Assembly: GCF_000829195.1 (NCBI RefSeq)
Contig: NZ_AP013294.1
Coordinates: forward strand, 2,739,001-2,803,000
Length of the DNA: 64,000 nt
Origin: Bacillus sp. OxB-1
Lineage (GTDB): Bacteria; Bacillota; Bacilli; Bacillales_A; Planococcaceae
Reading direction: 5' to 3'
The notes under the pieces: generated by a model
Seen by the model: only the letters and a program-made list of their open reading frames with translations
Database searches by the model: none
What the model was told of the DNA's origin: nothing
In this document: piece after piece, positions 24,949 through 33,352 of the stretch
Layout of the letters: every line of letters starts with the position of its first letter
How positions within the stretch are numbered: position 1 is the stretch's first letter
Made by a program: the position numbers and the translations under genes

Positions 24949-25296
24949 AATGATTTAATACCCCTTTCACTATGGATGGCCTATCGTTTAAACCTTCCGA
25001 CAAGTCCGTCTCTCCGCGTAGGCACAATATTGCAAGCAAATCCTGCTAACCTGATTCCTATTGCTCGGCAGCCTGTATCGCCTCTTTTCCACTGCTCTCT
25101 TCTTACAAATCCCGCGCCTAGGCCCCAAGAAACGCAACAATCCATTGTCCATCCGTTTTACCTGATTCTCTATTTGGTTATATTATGCCACGGAAAGTGA
25201 TGGAAATCGACATGAGTAGATCGAAGATTATAATTATACTTTCAAATGGTTGCCCCTTCCCTGGAAGTTAGGAAGAGGCGCCGAAGTAGCAAAGAA
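24949..25296. other. Intergenic region, no gene seen
   Basis: About 350 bases. On the minus strand, TGGCATAAT (extended -10-like, near 25185-25193) could serve the 154-residue gene. Nothing else could be supported. Confidence 0.35.
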
Positions 25297-26367
25297 TCAA
25301 AGACTAACCAAGCTCGAAAATTCGCCACTCTTCACTTTCAATTGGGTAAACAGATTCGCCAATGCGACCTCACCCACATTCTGGTATTTCCCTAGCAACA
25401 CTAACTCCTTTGGCAAATCCGCAACTTTTTCAAAACCCTGTTCATGTAAAGCTTTCAACAAACTCGTCTGCCCTACAAAGTTTTCTGACGTCAACGGAAC
25501 TTGTCCAAGCATTTCAGTTAAAATTATGTAATCCTCTTTATAGAAGAACAATGTTTCCCCGGCGTGTTGTTCTATCAATTCTTTCCGTACGGTTTCTTCT
25601 TGAATAAATTGGCAGAGCTCCTCGAAAAATTGCTCATCGTTCGCTTCTTTGAAACGTTTTACATGTTTATGGAGACCTTCTAATTGATAAGGCAGCTCAC
25701 TCATGAGCCGCGCCTGTTGCTCGCCATTTAAACGGATTAAGAATGTTACTGATTTCGGAAAACGCTGAGGCAATAGGAAGGCATCCCGCAAAAAATAAGG
25801 AACGCCTACACAACGGTCCTTGTAACAGATTTCACGCACCGTGGCCGAAGGCATGCTTGGACGGTTTCCCGCGCTTCCTTTATTCCCCAATCGCTCCATT
25901 AATTCCTGAATGTGCTGAAGAAGGGCGGCAGTCTCTTCCTCTTTCTGCGGAGGTGCCGGCTCAACATAAGACGGCATATGGATATCAGGCGAGGCGTATG
26001 TCTCAATATACCAGGTCAGTATCAAATGTTGGTATTCCCAGCAGGTCAACGCTTCGCGTATTAACATTTTCCGTGTCCCATCATGGCTTGCAATGTTGCC
26101 ATTCCTACGGACAAATTGAAATGCTTGATCCGCAGATGGTGTCAAAATCCCTTCCGCTTTCAACTTCATTAGCAGTTCCGCGAAGTTAAGCTCTCTACTT
26201 TCAATCTTCTCCATTTCTGCTACATGCCTTGCCAACGTTTCAGCCATTGTTCTCGTCGTCTGCATCGCCGCGCGAGGTGAACTGAATATCAATCTTTCAA
26301 TATCTGCTGTTAATTCCGCTAAATCCGCGTGGATATCAAGTAAAACCTCATATAATCTTCCTGTCAT
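25297..26367 (-). CDS. DUF4145-like protein with C-terminal helix-hairpin-helix-like region, partner of JAMM protease
   Basis: A protein of about 356 residues. Residues about 15-130 are helical with the DUF4145-like pattern (ETLARHV, FAELLMKLKAEGIL, ADQAFQFVRRNGNIASHDG), a domain often fused to or found beside restriction enzymes. A proline/glutamate linker follows (about 135-170). The middle part is unassigned. The last 40 residues (GFEKVADLPKELVLLGKY, then NVGEVALANLF) resemble the HhH-like C-terminal fold of RNA polymerase alpha. ATG at 26367 is chosen because GAGGTGAG lies 5 bases upstream. It starts 47 bases after the JAMM gene. Function unknown; an accessory, possibly defensive role is a hypothesis. 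Confidence 0.68.
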   Translation of the reverse strand: MTGRLYEVLLDIHADLAELTADIERLIFSSPRAAMQTTRTMAETLARHVAEMEKIESRELNFAELLMKLKAEGILTPSADQAFQFVRRNGNIASHDGTRKMLIREALTCWEYQHLILTWYIETYASPDIHMPSYVEPAPPQKEEETAALLQHIQELMERLGNKGSAGNRPSMPSATVREICYKDRCVGVPYFLRDAFLLPQRFPKSVTFLIRLNGEQQARLMSELPYQLEGLHKHVKRFKEANDEQFFEELCQFIQEETVRKELIEQHAGETLFFYKEDYIILTEMLGQVPLTSENFVGQTSLLKALHEQGFEKVADLPKELVLLGKYQNVGEVALANLFTQLKVKSGEFSSLVSL

Positions 26368-26414
26368 TTTCTCACCTCGTAAGTCTTTGTTTGCAGTATG
26401 TGATTCGGGCCGAA

Positions 26415-27209
26415 TCATTGAGCGGGTTGCTGATCCAGCTTCTCAACTTGGTAAGTTGCCCTGATCTTCTCAATTAAATAAGGAATCTTCTCTTTGTATT
26501 TTTCCTTGTTTGCCAGACGCAGAGAGTACTCCAGCTTCTTTAGATAATACATCGCTTCTTTTGGCAGATCCTCAATGGAAAGCCCCGCCTCCGCTAGTGC
26601 CCTATTCATTTCAACTTCGGAGGAATAGAGCGACAGTTCTTCCAACGCCTCACCTGTCCATTTATAGGCCCGCACTTCAAAATCATAATCCTTATAGTGG
26701 CCATGGATGAACTGTCCTAATTCATCCATATAATCCGCATTATATTCTGTTGCATTCGGCCCTTCCCAAAATCGGCTTTTCGGCTCATCCTGGTATTTCA
26801 ACATCAACTTTGCTGTCGCATCCACGCTGCTTCTTTTGGTCAGCGCAACTATTATTTCAATGTTCGACTCAATCGCTTTGGCTGTACGGAGATCGGCCAG
26901 ACTAGGGTCCGCCCAATTATCGAACATCTCTTCATATGGATGACTATGGTAATAGGCAACCACTTCACTCATGGAAACTAGTTTTTTAGCATCCGCGATA
27001 ACGCCATTCACCTCTTCATTCGCCTGAACGGATGTGGAAGTCTTTTTTACAACATTCCCGACCGGAAACGTGTACTCGCCCGTAAAATTCTCTCCAGTGT
27101 CTCCAAATACAATTCCGAAGCATTCTTTTTGTTTCTTGCTTTTATGATAATGGCCAATGCTGTCCAGCAGCATTGTGGAAAATGCGTTGTTTACCAATTC
27201 TAAATACAT
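26415..27209 (-). CDS. JAB1/MPN (JAMM) metalloprotease-domain protein
   Basis: A 264-residue protein whose first 130 residues carry a JAMM zinc site: Glu29 (KKQKECFG), His88 and His90 in YYHSHP, and Ser103/Asp106 in DPSLADL. The spacing between HSHP and SxxD is a few residues longer than the usual eight. The C-terminal 100 residues are helical and charged, and unassigned. Bacterial JAMM proteins cleave isopeptide or peptide bonds of ubiquitin-like or sulfur-carrier proteins. No E1, E2 or ubiquitin-like gene is seen in the window. ATG has GGAGGAGCGAAC upstream. It forms a two-gene unit with the DUF4145-like gene. Confidence 0.75.
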   Translation of the reverse strand: MYLELVNNAFSTMLLDSIGHYHKSKKQKECFGIVFGDTGENFTGEYTFPVGNVVKKTSTSVQANEEVNGVIADAKKLVSMSEVVAYYHSHPYEEMFDNWADPSLADLRTAKAIESNIEIIVALTKRSSVDATAKLMLKYQDEPKSRFWEGPNATEYNADYMDELGQFIHGHYKDYDFEVRAYKWTGEALEELSLYSSEVEMNRALAEAGLSIEDLPKEAMYYLKKLEYSLRLANKEKYKEKIPYLIEKIRATYQVEKLDQQPAQ

Positions 27210-27298
27210 GTTCGCTCCTCCTGCGGGCTAGTAGATTTCGTGTGTCATGTTTAACATAAAGAAAGGGTTAAGTCATTACAGTCAACTGAATCGGATTA

Positions 27299-27697
27299 TC
27301 ATTTAACTCTCCTTAAGTAAGATAAAAAATGTTTACGCAAAAACGAAATGAATCCGTCATCCGAAAAATCAATCGGTTCATTGGAAAATACCGCCAAATC
27401 AACTGCATCGCCATTTGTATTTAAACGGATTCTAGTCTTTTTTAACGGACTTCCATTTGTACTGATAAGTTCGGGAAGATCACTTTGTTGTAAATCACCG
27501 GATTGATGATCCATGACAATAGACAAACGTTCGGCTCCCGAATCAATCTGCATCCATCGTTTATCTCGTTTATCGTTTGGTACGTAAGGAGAGATACGCA
27601 GTTTGTCCGATTTCATTTCAGGTCTATGATAAAGCACAGTTGGAAATTCCCTCTCCAGCACTTCAATAAATTGTTCACGAAGATTTTCTACATTCAA
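27299..27697 (-). CDS. Hypothetical protein, about 132 residues
   Basis: Not recognised. A soluble protein with blocks YVPNDKRDKRWMQIDSGAER and FSDDGFISFLRKHFLSYLRR. TTG at 27697 is the probable start because AGAGAGGATGG precedes it; the longer frame to 27763 starts inside what would be a leader. It lies 90 bases upstream of the JAMM gene on the same strand and could belong to the same unit. Confidence 0.5.
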   Translation of the reverse strand: MNVENLREQFIEVLEREFPTVLYHRPEMKSDKLRISPYVPNDKRDKRWMQIDSGAERLSIVMDHQSGDLQQSDLPELISTNGSPLKKTRIRLNTNGDAVDLAVFSNEPIDFSDDGFISFLRKHFLSYLRRVK

Positions 27698-27799
27698 GAT
27701 TTCAGTCCATCCTCTCTTTAAGACGTTTGAATTTATGTTCAACAAAAAACATCTACATATCAACGACCTTCCTGGAAATCATTAAACATAAGTGGATGT

Positions 27800-27898
27800 T
27801 CAATCTTCTTTCAAAAGTTCTCTCTCCATATATTCTTCGCGTAGCTCTGCCAATGTCTTCCCCGATTCTTTATGAACCGCAAAGACATATGTCTGATT
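27800..27898 (-). pseudogene. C-terminal coding relic
   Basis: Thirty-two open codons on the minus strand, bounded upstream by TGA. The product reads NQTYVFAVHKESGKTLAELR and EEYMERELLKED, clearly protein-like, but there is no start codon and no identified family. Confidence 0.35.
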
Positions 27899-28006
27899 TC
27901 AGGGAAATATCAGCAATAATAAATAAGTGAACAAATATTCCTACTTCCATTTTACCATATTCCGCTTCGTCAAATGTTCTAAATCTGTCAGAATAATTGT
28001 ATTATA

Positions 28007-28042
28007 AAAAGCCGGATTCTAGAAAATCGAAATCCGGCTTTC
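28007..28042 (-). terminator. Terminator of the small membrane protein gene
   Basis: Perfect stem AAAGCCGGATT / AATCCGGCTTT with a 14-base loop, followed on the minus strand by TTATAAT. Confidence 0.75.
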
Positions 28043-28075
28043 ATGCTTGATTCTTTCCCCCCGCCTCCCAATCAC

Positions 28076-28264
28076 CTACTCCTCCCCAACCTCCCCTTTA
28101 GTCAACCCAAAACAGCCGATAAACACAATGGCAAACAACAAAACCTTCCTCCACTCCAAGAGATCCGGCATCTCTTTCGCAATCACAAACTGAACAAGAC
28201 TATGCACGCCCACTACCAACAATGCCATAACCGAACTTCCGATGATCGCCGTCAACACCTTCAT
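28076..28264 (-). CDS. Small two-helix membrane protein
   Basis: A 62-residue protein with two hydrophobic helices (about residues 4-25 and 38-55) joined by a charged loop (KEMPDLLEWRK). ATG at 28264 is chosen for its strong GGAAGGAGG site. No family recognised. It has its own terminator. Confidence 0.6.
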   Translation of the reverse strand: MKVLTAIIGSSVMALLVVGVHSLVQFVIAKEMPDLLEWRKVLLFAIVFIGCFGLTKGEVGEE

Positions 28265-28421
28265 AACCGCGCTCCTCCTTCCAAACACTCTTCCTTAACG
28301 ATACCAATAGCCGACGTTTCACCTTTGATCCATCTTGCGATAGGCACGGTCCAATTTCGCACGATTAATCAAATTACGTAGACTGCCGTACGTTATAATC
28401 ATTTGCAAGGGGGTGAACGTT

Positions 28422-29297
28422 TTGGAAGATGAAGAAATTGTCCAACGGGCGGTGGAATGGATTGAGGAAAATTTGCATCGGGATATTCAACTAGCGGATG
28501 TGGCGCGCTTTTCCGGCTATTCGAAGTTCCACTTCCACCGGATGTTTCAGTCCGTTTTGAATCGGAGCGTGGATCAATACGTCCGCACCCGCCGACTTGC
28601 GGCAGCGGCGGTTTTGTTGATCCATTCGGACGAGCGGATCCTGGATATTGCCCTACATGCTTCATTCAACTCACAGGAGGCGTTCAGCCGGGCTTTTAAA
28701 AAGGTATATCATTTAGCGCCGGGGGAATATCGCCGGCTCATGAGGAGCGTCATTTTCAAACAAGAGGAGGAATTCAAGATGGAAGAAATGAAAGGTTGGT
28801 TTTTAAGCGGGAGCCATCCGCATAACTATCGGATAGGGATCGATCGGCAAGTCGTCCATACCGGGAACGCTTCAGGCTATCTCCATTCGCAGTTTGTCAC
28901 GGAACAAGAGGAGTTTGCCACAATGATGCAGCAATTCAAGGCGGACCAGTACGTCGGGAAGCGGTTGAAACTTTCCTGTTTTCTTAAATGTGAAGACGTC
29001 GACGCATTTGCAGGGGCTTGGATGCGCGTCGACAATCAATTGGGCGATGTGCTGCAGTTCGATAATATGAGCAATCGCCCTCTTCACGGCACGCTCGACT
29101 GGAATTATTATTCCCTTGTGCTCGACGTCCCGGCCGGCAGCAAAACCATCTCATTCGGGGTGCTTTTGCAAGGGCCGGGAAAGCTATGGGCGAACCAATT
29201 TCAATTCGAAGAAGTTCCCGATACCTATCCGACTACCAATTTGGAAGTCATGCCCGAGCTGCTGGATGAACCGGTGAACCTGTCGTTCGATGAATGA
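28422..29297 (+). CDS. AraC-family transcriptional regulator with C-terminal beta-sandwich-like domain
   Basis: A protein of about 291 residues. The first 105 are an AraC/XylS double HTH (DVARFSGYSKFHFHRMFQSV and DIALHASFNSQEAFSRAFKKVYHLAPGEYR). The rest (about residues 125-291) looks like a GyrI/effector-type or carbohydrate-binding-like beta domain, with WMRVDNQLGD and LDVPAGSKTISFGVLLQGPGKLW. The order, with HTH at the N-terminus, is that of the Rob/TipA-like subgroup. TTG at 28422 is preferred because AAGGGGGTG lies 7 bases upstream; GTG at 28413 is inside that ribosome site. It converges on the UspA gene. Confidence 0.82.
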   Translation: MEDEEIVQRAVEWIEENLHRDIQLADVARFSGYSKFHFHRMFQSVLNRSVDQYVRTRRLAAAAVLLIHSDERILDIALHASFNSQEAFSRAFKKVYHLAPGEYRRLMRSVIFKQEEEFKMEEMKGWFLSGSHPHNYRIGIDRQVVHTGNASGYLHSQFVTEQEEFATMMQQFKADQYVGKRLKLSCFLKCEDVDAFAGAWMRVDNQLGDVLQFDNMSNRPLHGTLDWNYYSLVLDVPAGSKTISFGVLLQGPGKLWANQFQFEEVPDTYPTTNLEVMPELLDEPVNLSFDE

Positions 29298-29340
29298 AAA
29301 CATAGTAAAGCATTTCTGGCTGGCAGACATAAATAATCCC

Positions 29341-29754
29341 CTACTTCACCACTGTCACCGGGCAGTCGACATGTTTCATCACCTTATGGCTGACACTCCC
29401 GAGCATCATTTCCTGGAACGTATTCAAGCCCCGGCTGCCGATGACGAGGTGATCGACCGCTTCGGCGTTCACGTATTTTATAATTTCCTGGCTCGGGTTC
29501 CCTTTGAGTACTGACACCTTTGCCTTCACGCCAGAAGCGTTCGCGAGTTCCAGAACGGGATCCGTTTTTTGCTTTCGCTTCAGCAGGAGGCTTTCCTCGC
29601 TTTGCGCCAAGAGCCGTTCGTCTTTCGCTTTATTGAAATCCGCCACATGGATGATCTCCAACTGCGCCTCCGGGAAGTGCTGGGCGAGCGTAATCGCGTG
29701 CCGCGCAGCACGGAGCGCATTTTCCGAACCGTCGATGGCAACCGCAATCTTCAT
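29341..29754 (-). CDS. Universal stress protein UspA family
   Basis: A 137-residue single Usp domain: MKIAVAIDGSENALRAARHA at the start and the ATP-binding motif GSRGLNTFQEMMLGSVSHKV near the end (G-2x-G-9x-G-S). Usp proteins bind ATP and dimerise. It lies 13 bases downstream of the SulP transporter gene, so co-expression with the carrier is likely, an arrangement seen in other bacteria. Confidence 0.9.
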   Translation of the reverse strand: MKIAVAIDGSENALRAARHAITLAQHFPEAQLEIIHVADFNKAKDERLLAQSEESLLLKRKQKTDPVLELANASGVKAKVSVLKGNPSQEIIKYVNAEAVDHLVIGSRGLNTFQEMMLGSVSHKVMKHVDCPVTVVK

Positions 29755-29767
29755 GTAGATTCCTCCC

Positions 29768-31177
29768 TCATCCTAACTTTTCGAATAATTGTTCACTTGA
29801 AGAATTCAGACCTCGGATCGTGACGATCACGCCTTCTTCCTCCAACTTCTGTTTCACTCTACTGATCGCGCCGACGGAAGATTCATCCCATAGCTGGCTA
29901 TCTGCAAAGTCGATCACAATCTCCTTTTCCTTCACGTCGCGAAATGCTTGGATGAATTTTGTCGTGGATGCGAAAAATAAAGGCCCCTTTATCTTGTAAA
30001 CGCCCGCCTCATTCGTCACCGTCACCCGAGATATGTTGGCGACGAAAAATAGGGAACTCAAAATTACACCGACAACGACACCGATTGCCAAATTATGCGT
30101 ATATAAAATGATTGCGACGGTGATCAACATGACGAGTGATTCCGTCTTCGGCGCCTGTTTCAAGAACTTGATCGAACCCCAGTTGAACGTCGTCATCGCC
30201 ACCATGACCATGACTCCTGCGAGGACGGGCATCGGAATTTTGACGACGACATCGCCCAACACAATGATCAAGAACATGAGAAATACGCCCGCTGTCAACG
30301 TGGAAAGACGTCCGCGCCCCCCTGATTTGATATTAATCACCGATTGGCCGATCAACGCGCAACCTGCCATCCCGCCGAAAAAGCCCGTGATGAAGTTGGC
30401 GATTCCTTGCCCGCGCGCCTCCCGATTTTTATCGCTCGATGTATCCGTCATATCATCGAGCACTTGCGAAGTGAGCAGCGATTCCAACAGACCGACGATC
30501 GATAATGCCAACGAATACGGGAAGATGATTTTCAATGTTTCCCAATTTAACGGAATATCCGGAAGGAAAAAAGTCGGCAACGAGCTCGGCATCTTCCCTA
30601 AATCACCGATTGTCTGCAGCGAGACACCGCTCATCAGCGCAATGGCCGTCATGACGACAATGGCAATCAGCGGCGCAGGAATCACAGTGAAAAAGCGCGG
30701 TACCGCATAAACCAGAATCAGTGTGGCAATCGCAAAAATATACGTCATCGCATCCGTTCCCCGCAAATACGGAAGTTGGGTGATGAAAATCATGATGCCG
30801 AGCGCATTCACGAATCCGAGCATGACGGAGTTGGGAATGAAACGCATCAAATTCGCAACCCCAAACGCCCCGAGGATCAATTGAATGATCCCGGTCAAAA
30901 CCGTGGCCGCCAACACGTACTGCAAGCCATGGTCCGCCATCAAATTGACGAGCACCAAAGCCATCGCACCGGTTGCCGCTGAAATCAGCCCCGGACGGCC
31001 GCCGACAAACGAAGTGATGACCGCAATCGTGAACGACGCATAGAGCGCGACACGCGGATCCACTCCTACTATGAACGCGAATGCCAGCGCTTCCGGAATG
31101 AGTGCCAGCCCTACGACGATTCCCGCTAACAGATCGGCGCGCACATTCCCGAACCATTGTTGTTTCAAAGTATGCAT
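29768..31177 (-). CDS. SulP-family anion transporter with STAS domain
   Basis: A protein of about 469 residues. The membrane part (about residues 15-385) starts with RADLLAGIVVGLALIPEALA, the SulP signature, and contains GGMAGCALIGQSVINIKSGGRGRLST. A cytoplasmic STAS domain (about 390-469; IVIDFADSQLWDESSVGAIS) follows. SulP carriers move sulfate or bicarbonate, often with Na+ or H+. Substrate cannot be assigned. ATG at 31177 has AGAGGAG upstream. Confidence 0.88.
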   Translation of the reverse strand: MHTLKQQWFGNVRADLLAGIVVGLALIPEALAFAFIVGVDPRVALYASFTIAVITSFVGGRPGLISAATGAMALVLVNLMADHGLQYVLAATVLTGIIQLILGAFGVANLMRFIPNSVMLGFVNALGIMIFITQLPYLRGTDAMTYIFAIATLILVYAVPRFFTVIPAPLIAIVVMTAIALMSGVSLQTIGDLGKMPSSLPTFFLPDIPLNWETLKIIFPYSLALSIVGLLESLLTSQVLDDMTDTSSDKNREARGQGIANFITGFFGGMAGCALIGQSVINIKSGGRGRLSTLTAGVFLMFLIIVLGDVVVKIPMPVLAGVMVMVAMTTFNWGSIKFLKQAPKTESLVMLITVAIILYTHNLAIGVVVGVILSSLFFVANISRVTVTNEAGVYKIKGPLFFASTTKFIQAFRDVKEKEIVIDFADSQLWDESSVGAISRVKQKLEEEGVIVTIRGLNSSSEQLFEKLG

Positions 31178-31272
31178 ATGTAGTTCTCCTCTTAGTAGCA
31201 ATTGCGCTCATTATAACAAAATGGCACCTGTCTTGCTTGCGATGGACATGTCTGTTTTAAAGTGGACTACAG

Positions 31273-31300
31273 AAAAAGCATGCTTTAATTTGGCATGCTC
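31273..31300 (-). terminator. Terminator after the PH-domain gene
   Basis: Stem AGCATGCC / GGCATGCT-like around AAATTAA, followed on the minus strand by TTTTTC. Confidence 0.6.
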
Positions 31301-31475
31301 CTGTAATGGATTATTTTCCTAATTCCCAATGGACAGCTTCCCGTGCATGGATGACGGTTGTATCAAATAGTGCAACTATATCATATGCCATTCGACTCTA
31401 AACGTGATGTCATCCCGCCAATAGCCCTATCGTTATCAAGATGATCTCCCCTTATCGAAGCAGATCCGCGCCTAG

Positions 31476-32090
31476 TTAATTGTTAATATACTTTTCAAAC
31501 ACATCGCCGAAATCTTTCACATGGTATTTCGTGTGGGCCGACGTGAGCCAAGTAAAACCAAATTCGGTTAATTGCTTATACTGATCAGCCATTTGGATGT
31601 CGGACGGTCTAGAATTGTGCAGCACGTGAGCCGCCTTATCAAGACTTTGCGTCGCCATCTCATAAAGGATATTGTTGTCATGGGCTTTTTCAGAAATATA
31701 CACTAATGCTTTGTATAGATCATTCAATTTTTCAAGTTGCTTTTTATCGACATCAATACTGTATGATTGATTGCCCAACGTGAACTTGATTTCAACATCC
31801 AGATCCACTTTGCCCGCCGTTTCCAACAGGACATCCGTAATTTGGTATTGCGAATAAGGGTAGCGTTTCAGCACGCGCTTCGAAGAAATCGCACTTTCCC
31901 CATCGACGTGAATGAATGCGATATTCGTAAAGCAATACTCATCCGCTTTCGTCTTAATCAAAAAATAAATTTTTTCATTATCTTCATGTCGGATATAATC
32001 ATCCGCATCTGTTTTATCATAGTCTTCCGGGCCAATGATTTTCCCGATATCCGATAAGCCCAACGCATCCGAAGCAAATTTTTTCAGCAT
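31476..32090 (-). CDS. PH-domain protein, YvbH-like
   Basis: A 204-residue protein. Residues about 1-125 are a bacterial PH domain (DUF1696-like: LSDIGKIIGPEDYDKTDADDYI, SAISSKRVLKRYPYSQYQI). Residues about 130-204 form a helical tail resembling the YvbH oligomerisation region. It is soluble, with no signal peptide. ATG at 32090 has AGAGGGCG upstream. Role unknown in the family. Confidence 0.8.
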   Translation of the reverse strand: MLKKFASDALGLSDIGKIIGPEDYDKTDADDYIRHEDNEKIYFLIKTKADEYCFTNIAFIHVDGESAISSKRVLKRYPYSQYQITDVLLETAGKVDLDVEIKFTLGNQSYSIDVDKKQLEKLNDLYKALVYISEKAHDNNILYEMATQSLDKAAHVLHNSRPSDIQMADQYKQLTEFGFTWLTSAHTKYHVKDFGDVFEKYINN

Positions 32091-32243
32091 ATGAACGCCC
32101 TCTTCCGATTTAATTCTTGCACCTCAATTATACCATTTCTTCAGTTGAACGGAATCTATGGAAATAAAAAAAGGGAAATGAACTGACAAGGTTATGTGCA
32201 TCAGTGTAAAATAAGGAAAACTGATTAAAAGAGGAACAAATAA

Positions 32244-33113
32244 ATGCCAAAAACTCAACAAAAAGCACCTATTTGGAAAGCATTTGCGCGCGGCGCTTGG
32301 GTGATGGTCGGCGCATTCATCGCAGCTTACGGATTAGAATCGATCCTCATTCCAAACCAAGTATCCGACGGAGGCGTAACAGGCCTAAGTATCGTCGGAT
32401 CACAATTATTCGGTTTACCGTTAGGCCTCCTCATCGCGATTTTAAATATTCCATTTGTCATTTTAGGCTACAAACAAATCGGAAAAAGATTTGCCATTTA
32501 CTCCATTCTGGGGATTGCAACGCTGGCGGTCAGCACGAGTTTAATGCATCGCGTGCCGACGATTATCCAGGGAGATACGCTATTGGTCACCGTTGTCGGT
32601 GGAATTATCCTCGGTATGGGAATGGGGATCGCTTTGCGTAATGGGGGTGCACTTGACGGGATTGATATGTTGGCTGTCTTGCTTTCCCGGCGGATGCCGT
32701 TCGGGACAAGTGACTTAATCCTATTTTTGAACGTTTTCGTTTTCGCCATCGTTTCGATCGTTTTCGGTCTTCAGGGAGCTTTCTTATCCGCGATCGCCTA
32801 CTACATCGCCACCAAAGTGATCGCAGTTGTAGAAGAAGGGTTGAGCGGTTCCAAGACTTATAAAATCATCACTAGCCAGCCCGAAGAAATGGTGGAAACG
32901 ATCCGTGACCGTCTAGGCCGGAGTGCGACATACAAGATTGTGCAAGGCGGGTATTCCAATGAACAATTCAAGGAAATTACGTGCATTATCAACCGACTCG
33001 AAGATAGCAAGATGAAGGAAATCATCCTCGATATCGACCCGTCAGCGTTTGTCACTGTTTATGAAGTCGCTGAAGTAAGAGGCGGAAGTTTCAGTAAGCG
33101 GAACATCCATTAA
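32244..33113 (+). CDS. YitT family membrane protein with DUF2179 domain
   Basis: A 289-residue protein. Five to six membrane segments (about residues 15-195) include PNQVSDGGVTGLSIVGSQLFG and the signature NGGALDGIDMLAVLLSRR. A soluble C-terminal DUF2179 domain follows, with SKTYKIITSQPEEM and DPSAFVTVYEVAEVRGGSF. The family is widespread in Bacillales (YitT, YpjC, YvjA) and its transported molecule is not established. ATG has AGAGGAAC upstream. Confidence 0.9.
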   Translation: MPKTQQKAPIWKAFARGAWVMVGAFIAAYGLESILIPNQVSDGGVTGLSIVGSQLFGLPLGLLIAILNIPFVILGYKQIGKRFAIYSILGIATLAVSTSLMHRVPTIIQGDTLLVTVVGGIILGMGMGIALRNGGALDGIDMLAVLLSRRMPFGTSDLILFLNVFVFAIVSIVFGLQGAFLSAIAYYIATKVIAVVEEGLSGSKTYKIITSQPEEMVETIRDRLGRSATYKIVQGGYSNEQFKEITCIINRLEDSKMKEIILDIDPSAFVTVYEVAEVRGGSFSKRNIH

Positions 33114-33123
33114 ATAAGTACAA

Positions 33124-33334
33124 CGGGAAGGGGCTGTCCGAAAAGTCCAGGCACAGAGTTGGATACTAGCAAAAAGCAAGGGCGCCGGGAGACTCCTGCG
33201 GGAAAGCCGGCCGACGAGACCCCGCACGGCTGTATGCCGGAGGAGGCTCGTCGGCTGGCCCGCGGAAAGCGACCAGAGCCCTTGCTTTTTGCGTGTTTAG
33301 CCGGAAAATCCACTTTCTGGACAACCCCTTCCCG
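33124..33334. repeat. 211-bp nested inverted-repeat (MITE/REP-like) element
   Basis: The outer ends are near-perfect inverted repeats of 23 bases (CGGGAAGGGGCTGTCCGAAA and, inverted at the right end, CGGGAAGGGGTTGTCCAGAA). Inside them is a perfect 15-bp pair, GCAAAAAGCAAGGGC / GCCCTTGCTTTTTGC. The centre holds CGGGAGACTCCTGCGGGA, a motif common in intergenic repeats of Bacillaceae. The whole folds into one long stem and is followed by TTTTTC, so it can also act as a terminator between yitT and the convergent SDR gene. No coding capacity. Confidence 0.75.
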
Positions 33335-33352
33335 TTTTTCATTTCAACCGAC

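Larger units (their letters stand above)
27698..28075. other. Intergenic region with coding relic and terminator
   Basis: About 380 bases, A/T-rich. It contains the minus-strand relic at 27800-27898 and the terminator at 28007-28042. Nothing else could be supported. Confidence 0.4.
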
